From NCBI GenBank assembly GCA_021820825.1, contig JAKADD010000100.1, positions 1-8,015 of the forward strand: a stretch of DNA of 8,015 nucleotides, read 5' to 3'. This DNA comes from Bacillota bacterium. GTDB taxonomy: Bacteria; Bacillota; Bacilli; Alicyclobacillales; SLC66. Shown here one piece after another: positions 6,386 through 8,015 of the stretch. The notes under the pieces are model-generated. The model was not told the origin of the DNA. It saw nothing but the letters and a program-made list of their open reading frames with translations, and did not search any database. The translations under genes and the position numbers were made by a program. Each line of letters opens with the position of its first letter. The stretch's first letter is position 1.

Positions 6386-7615
6386 TCACTGCGCGCGCAG
6401 CAGCGCCAATACTTCGCGCAGCGTGGGGCGCTTTCCGTATAAGGTGACGCCGATCCGATAGATCCTTGCGGAGATGTAGCCACTGAGCAGCACGGAGCAG
6501 AAGAGGATCACGATTGCGGCCGCCAGTTGCAGCGGCGGAACTGTGGTCATGCCTTCCCGCGCAAACATGACCATCGGAATGAAATTCGGAATGAAGGACA
6601 GGACGGTGACCCAGGCGCTGGTGGGCGAACTCAGCGCATACATGGCCGCCATGAACGATAACAGGAAGACCATGGTGATCGGCGACGACGCCTGGGACAC
6701 ATCTTCTACGCGACTGACGAGGGAACCCACCGCAGCGTAGAACGTCGCAAACAGGAAGAACCCGAGCAGGAAAAAGACGAGAAACAGGGCCAGCAACCCA
6801 GGCGTCAGACCATAAAACAGGGCCTGCGCGGCGCCTGATTGACCGGGAACCAAGTGGGAACCTATATAGGCCGCGATCAGGATCAGGGGATATTGAGTCA
6901 AGCCAACCAGGCTGATTCCGACCAGTTTGCCGTACATGAGAGTCACTGACTTGACGTTCGCGATCAGCAGTTCCTGTACACGCGAACTCTTTTCCGCAGC
7001 CACTGACATCATGGCCATTGAGCCATAGAGCAGCACGAACATGTACAGCAGCATTTCCAAAAAATAGATGGGGAAATAGCGGTTCTGGTGCGTGGGAACC
7101 ACCTGGACCAGACGCAGCGGAACTTTGGCCATGACCAGCGCATCCTGCGCGGCGGTCAGACCCTGTCTGCGCATGGCTGTGAGTGAATACAGCGACTGCA
7201 GATAGGTTTGCAGGGGCCCGACAAACGCTGGGTTGGCGCTCCGGACGATGGTTGTGACGAGTGGGGGCGCGGCTATACCCTGCGGCTGAATGACCACAAT
7301 GCCGGCGAGGTTGTCCTGGCCCCGCTTCAGTTCGCTGCGCAGGACAGGCAGGTGCGAGAGTTGATCTGTTTGCCAGATATATCCACTGCCCATCTGCGTG
7401 CGCAAACTTGCGGACGCAATCGGAAACTGCCGCGCCTCATTGATCAGAACGATTCTGCCTGGCGCCTGGTGCGAGAATTCGCTGAGCAACGCAGGCCCCG
7501 CCGAGACGACGATCATGATGACGAACATCAATATGGTGGTGACCAGGAACGACTTGGTTCGAACGCGTTCCTGATAGGTGAAAGACAGTACGTTGAGAAA
7601 TTGGCGCACGTTCAC
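6386..7615 (-). CDS. ABC-2 type exporter permease, NatB/YhaP-like
   Basis: This 409-residue permease belongs to the ABC2_membrane_3 type, whose members include sodium exporter NatB and Bacillus YhaP. The first membrane segment (about 22-42) is followed by a large loop outside the membrane (about 45-178). Five or six hydrophobic segments then fill 181-384. The motif AAEKSSRVQELLIANV (206-221) after the second segment is the cytoplasmic coupling signature of this family. The GTG start at 7615 overlaps the ATPase stop as GTGA, with AAAGGA 7 nt upstream, so the two subunits are translationally coupled. A second GTG at 7609 is possible. The substrate is not evident: sodium, drugs or peptides are known for relatives. 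The gene converges on the EamA gene with 25 nt between stops. Confidence 0.9.
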   Translation of the reverse strand: MNVRQFLNVLSFTYQERVRTKSFLVTTILMFVIMIVVSAGPALLSEFSHQAPGRIVLINEARQFPIASASLRTQMGSGYIWQTDQLSHLPVLRSELKRGQDNLAGIVVIQPQGIAAPPLVTTIVRSANPAFVGPLQTYLQSLYSLTAMRRQGLTAAQDALVMAKVPLRLVQVVPTHQNRYFPIYFLEMLLYMFVLLYGSMAMMSVAAEKSSRVQELLIANVKSVTLMYGKLVGISLVGLTQYPLILIAAYIGSHLVPGQSGAAQALFYGLTPGLLALFLVFFLLGFFLFATFYAAVGSLVSRVEDVSQASSPITMVFLLSFMAAMYALSSPTSAWVTVLSFIPNFIPMVMFAREGMTTVPPLQLAAAIVILFCSVLLSGYISARIYRIGVTLYGKRPTLREVLALLRAQ

Positions 7616-8015
7616 TCGCCCATCCTTTCGATGAAGATGTCATGGAGAGAGGGTTCCGCGATTTCGAATTTGACCACGGGCACGCGTTCTTCGACCAGTG
7701 TCTGCAAGATTGCTTGCGCTCTCTCTTCGCTATCCAGTTTGATTTCGTATCCGTTGGCCTGTCGTGTGACCGACGCCCCAAGCTGCGCCGCAAGCGACGC
7801 CGTGATATCCTGATCCGTCTTGATGAGCAGGCTGGTGCGCCCGTATCCGCGTTTGATTTCGCGCAGATTTCCCTGCAAAATGATGCGGCCCCGTTTGAGC
7901 AGACAGATCTGTTCGCAAAAGCTTTCGACATGGTCCATCTGGTGACTGGAGAACACCACCGTTTTGCCGCTGGCGATCAGATCCATGAGGATGCCTTTCA
8001 GGAGATCGGAATTGA
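7612..8015 (-). CDS. ABC transporter ATPase, NatA/YhaQ-like, C-terminal part cut by the window edge
   Basis: The last 134 residues of an ABC ATPase are present; Walker A, the signature and Walker B lie beyond base 8015. The visible part begins just after the expected D-loop (NSDLLKGIL), then shows TVVFSSHQM with the H-loop His (codon 7944-7942), followed by MDHVESFCEQICLLKRGRI, standard for the class. The C-terminal tail of about 90 residues ends in EPSLHDIFIERMGE, typical of the DUF4162 extension in exporter ATPases such as YhaQ and NatA. The frame stays open to the edge, so the in-frame ATG at 7986 is internal, not the start. The stop overlaps the permease start by 4 nt. Confidence 0.92.
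   Translation of the reverse strand, partial: NSDLLKGILMDLIASGKTVVFSSHQMDHVESFCEQICLLKRGRIILQGNLREIKRGYGRTSLLIKTDQDITASLAAQLGASVTRQANGYEIKLDSEERAQAILQTLVEERVPVVKFEIAEPSLHDIFIERMGE

Noticed and set aside
6361..6395. GC-rich repeats (GCGC-AAC-GCGC and CGCGC-TCACT-GCGCG) between the convergent genes as a terminator
   Set aside because: Stems are only 4-5 bp, the second one lies over the permease stop, and no T tract follows on either strand.
7984..7986. ATG 7986 as the start of the ABC ATPase
   Set aside because: The frame is open to the window edge and the residues before the ATG (NSDLLKGIL) continue the ABC D-loop region, so this Met is internal.

Overview
The window is most like a Gram-positive, Firmicutes-type (Bacillales) chromosome. 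The evidence is strong G-rich Shine-Dalgarno sites (GGAGGG, AGGGAGGG), TTG and GTG starts placed behind them, and two oxidase-assembly families typical of Bacillales (CtaG and the DUF420 protein CtaM). GC content is fairly high by eye. An Alicyclobacillaceae-like host would fit, but the genus cannot be fixed from this sequence.

Region 1 (1-3643, minus strand) is a tightly packed operon for copper delivery to a terminal oxidase. Transcription runs from right to left. First comes a TauE/SafE (DsbD_2-like) membrane protein. Next is a CcoI/FixI-type copper P-type ATPase that overlaps it by 34 nt. After a 31-nt gap comes CtaG, a caa3-type oxidase assembly factor, which runs off the left edge.

Region 2 (3644-3841) is a 198-nt divergent intergenic region. 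It holds a good sigma-A-like promoter for the minus operon (ATGACA, 17 nt, TACAAT). An almost perfect 29-nt inverted repeat covers its -10 and predicted start point, a likely operator. The plus-strand genes have a weaker promoter candidate.

Region 3 (3842-6360, plus strand) is a second, divergent operon. It encodes CtaM (DUF420), an unassigned 367-residue polytopic membrane protein with a His-rich C-terminus, and an EamA/DMT exporter. The junction with the exporter contains two ATGA stop/start overlaps framing a possible 13-codon ORF. CtaM on one side and CtaG, the copper ATPase and SafE on the other make the intergenic region the centre of an oxidase-biogenesis locus. The unassigned membrane protein becomes a candidate new assembly or copper-handling factor by position only.

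Region 4 (6386-8015, minus strand) is separate in function and converges on the exporter with only 25 nt between stops. It is the 3' end of an ABC-2 type exporter operon: a NatB/YhaP-like permease, preceded by its NatA/YhaQ-like ATPase, which runs off the right edge. No RNA genes, insertion sequences, CRISPR arrays or convincing intrinsic terminators were seen.
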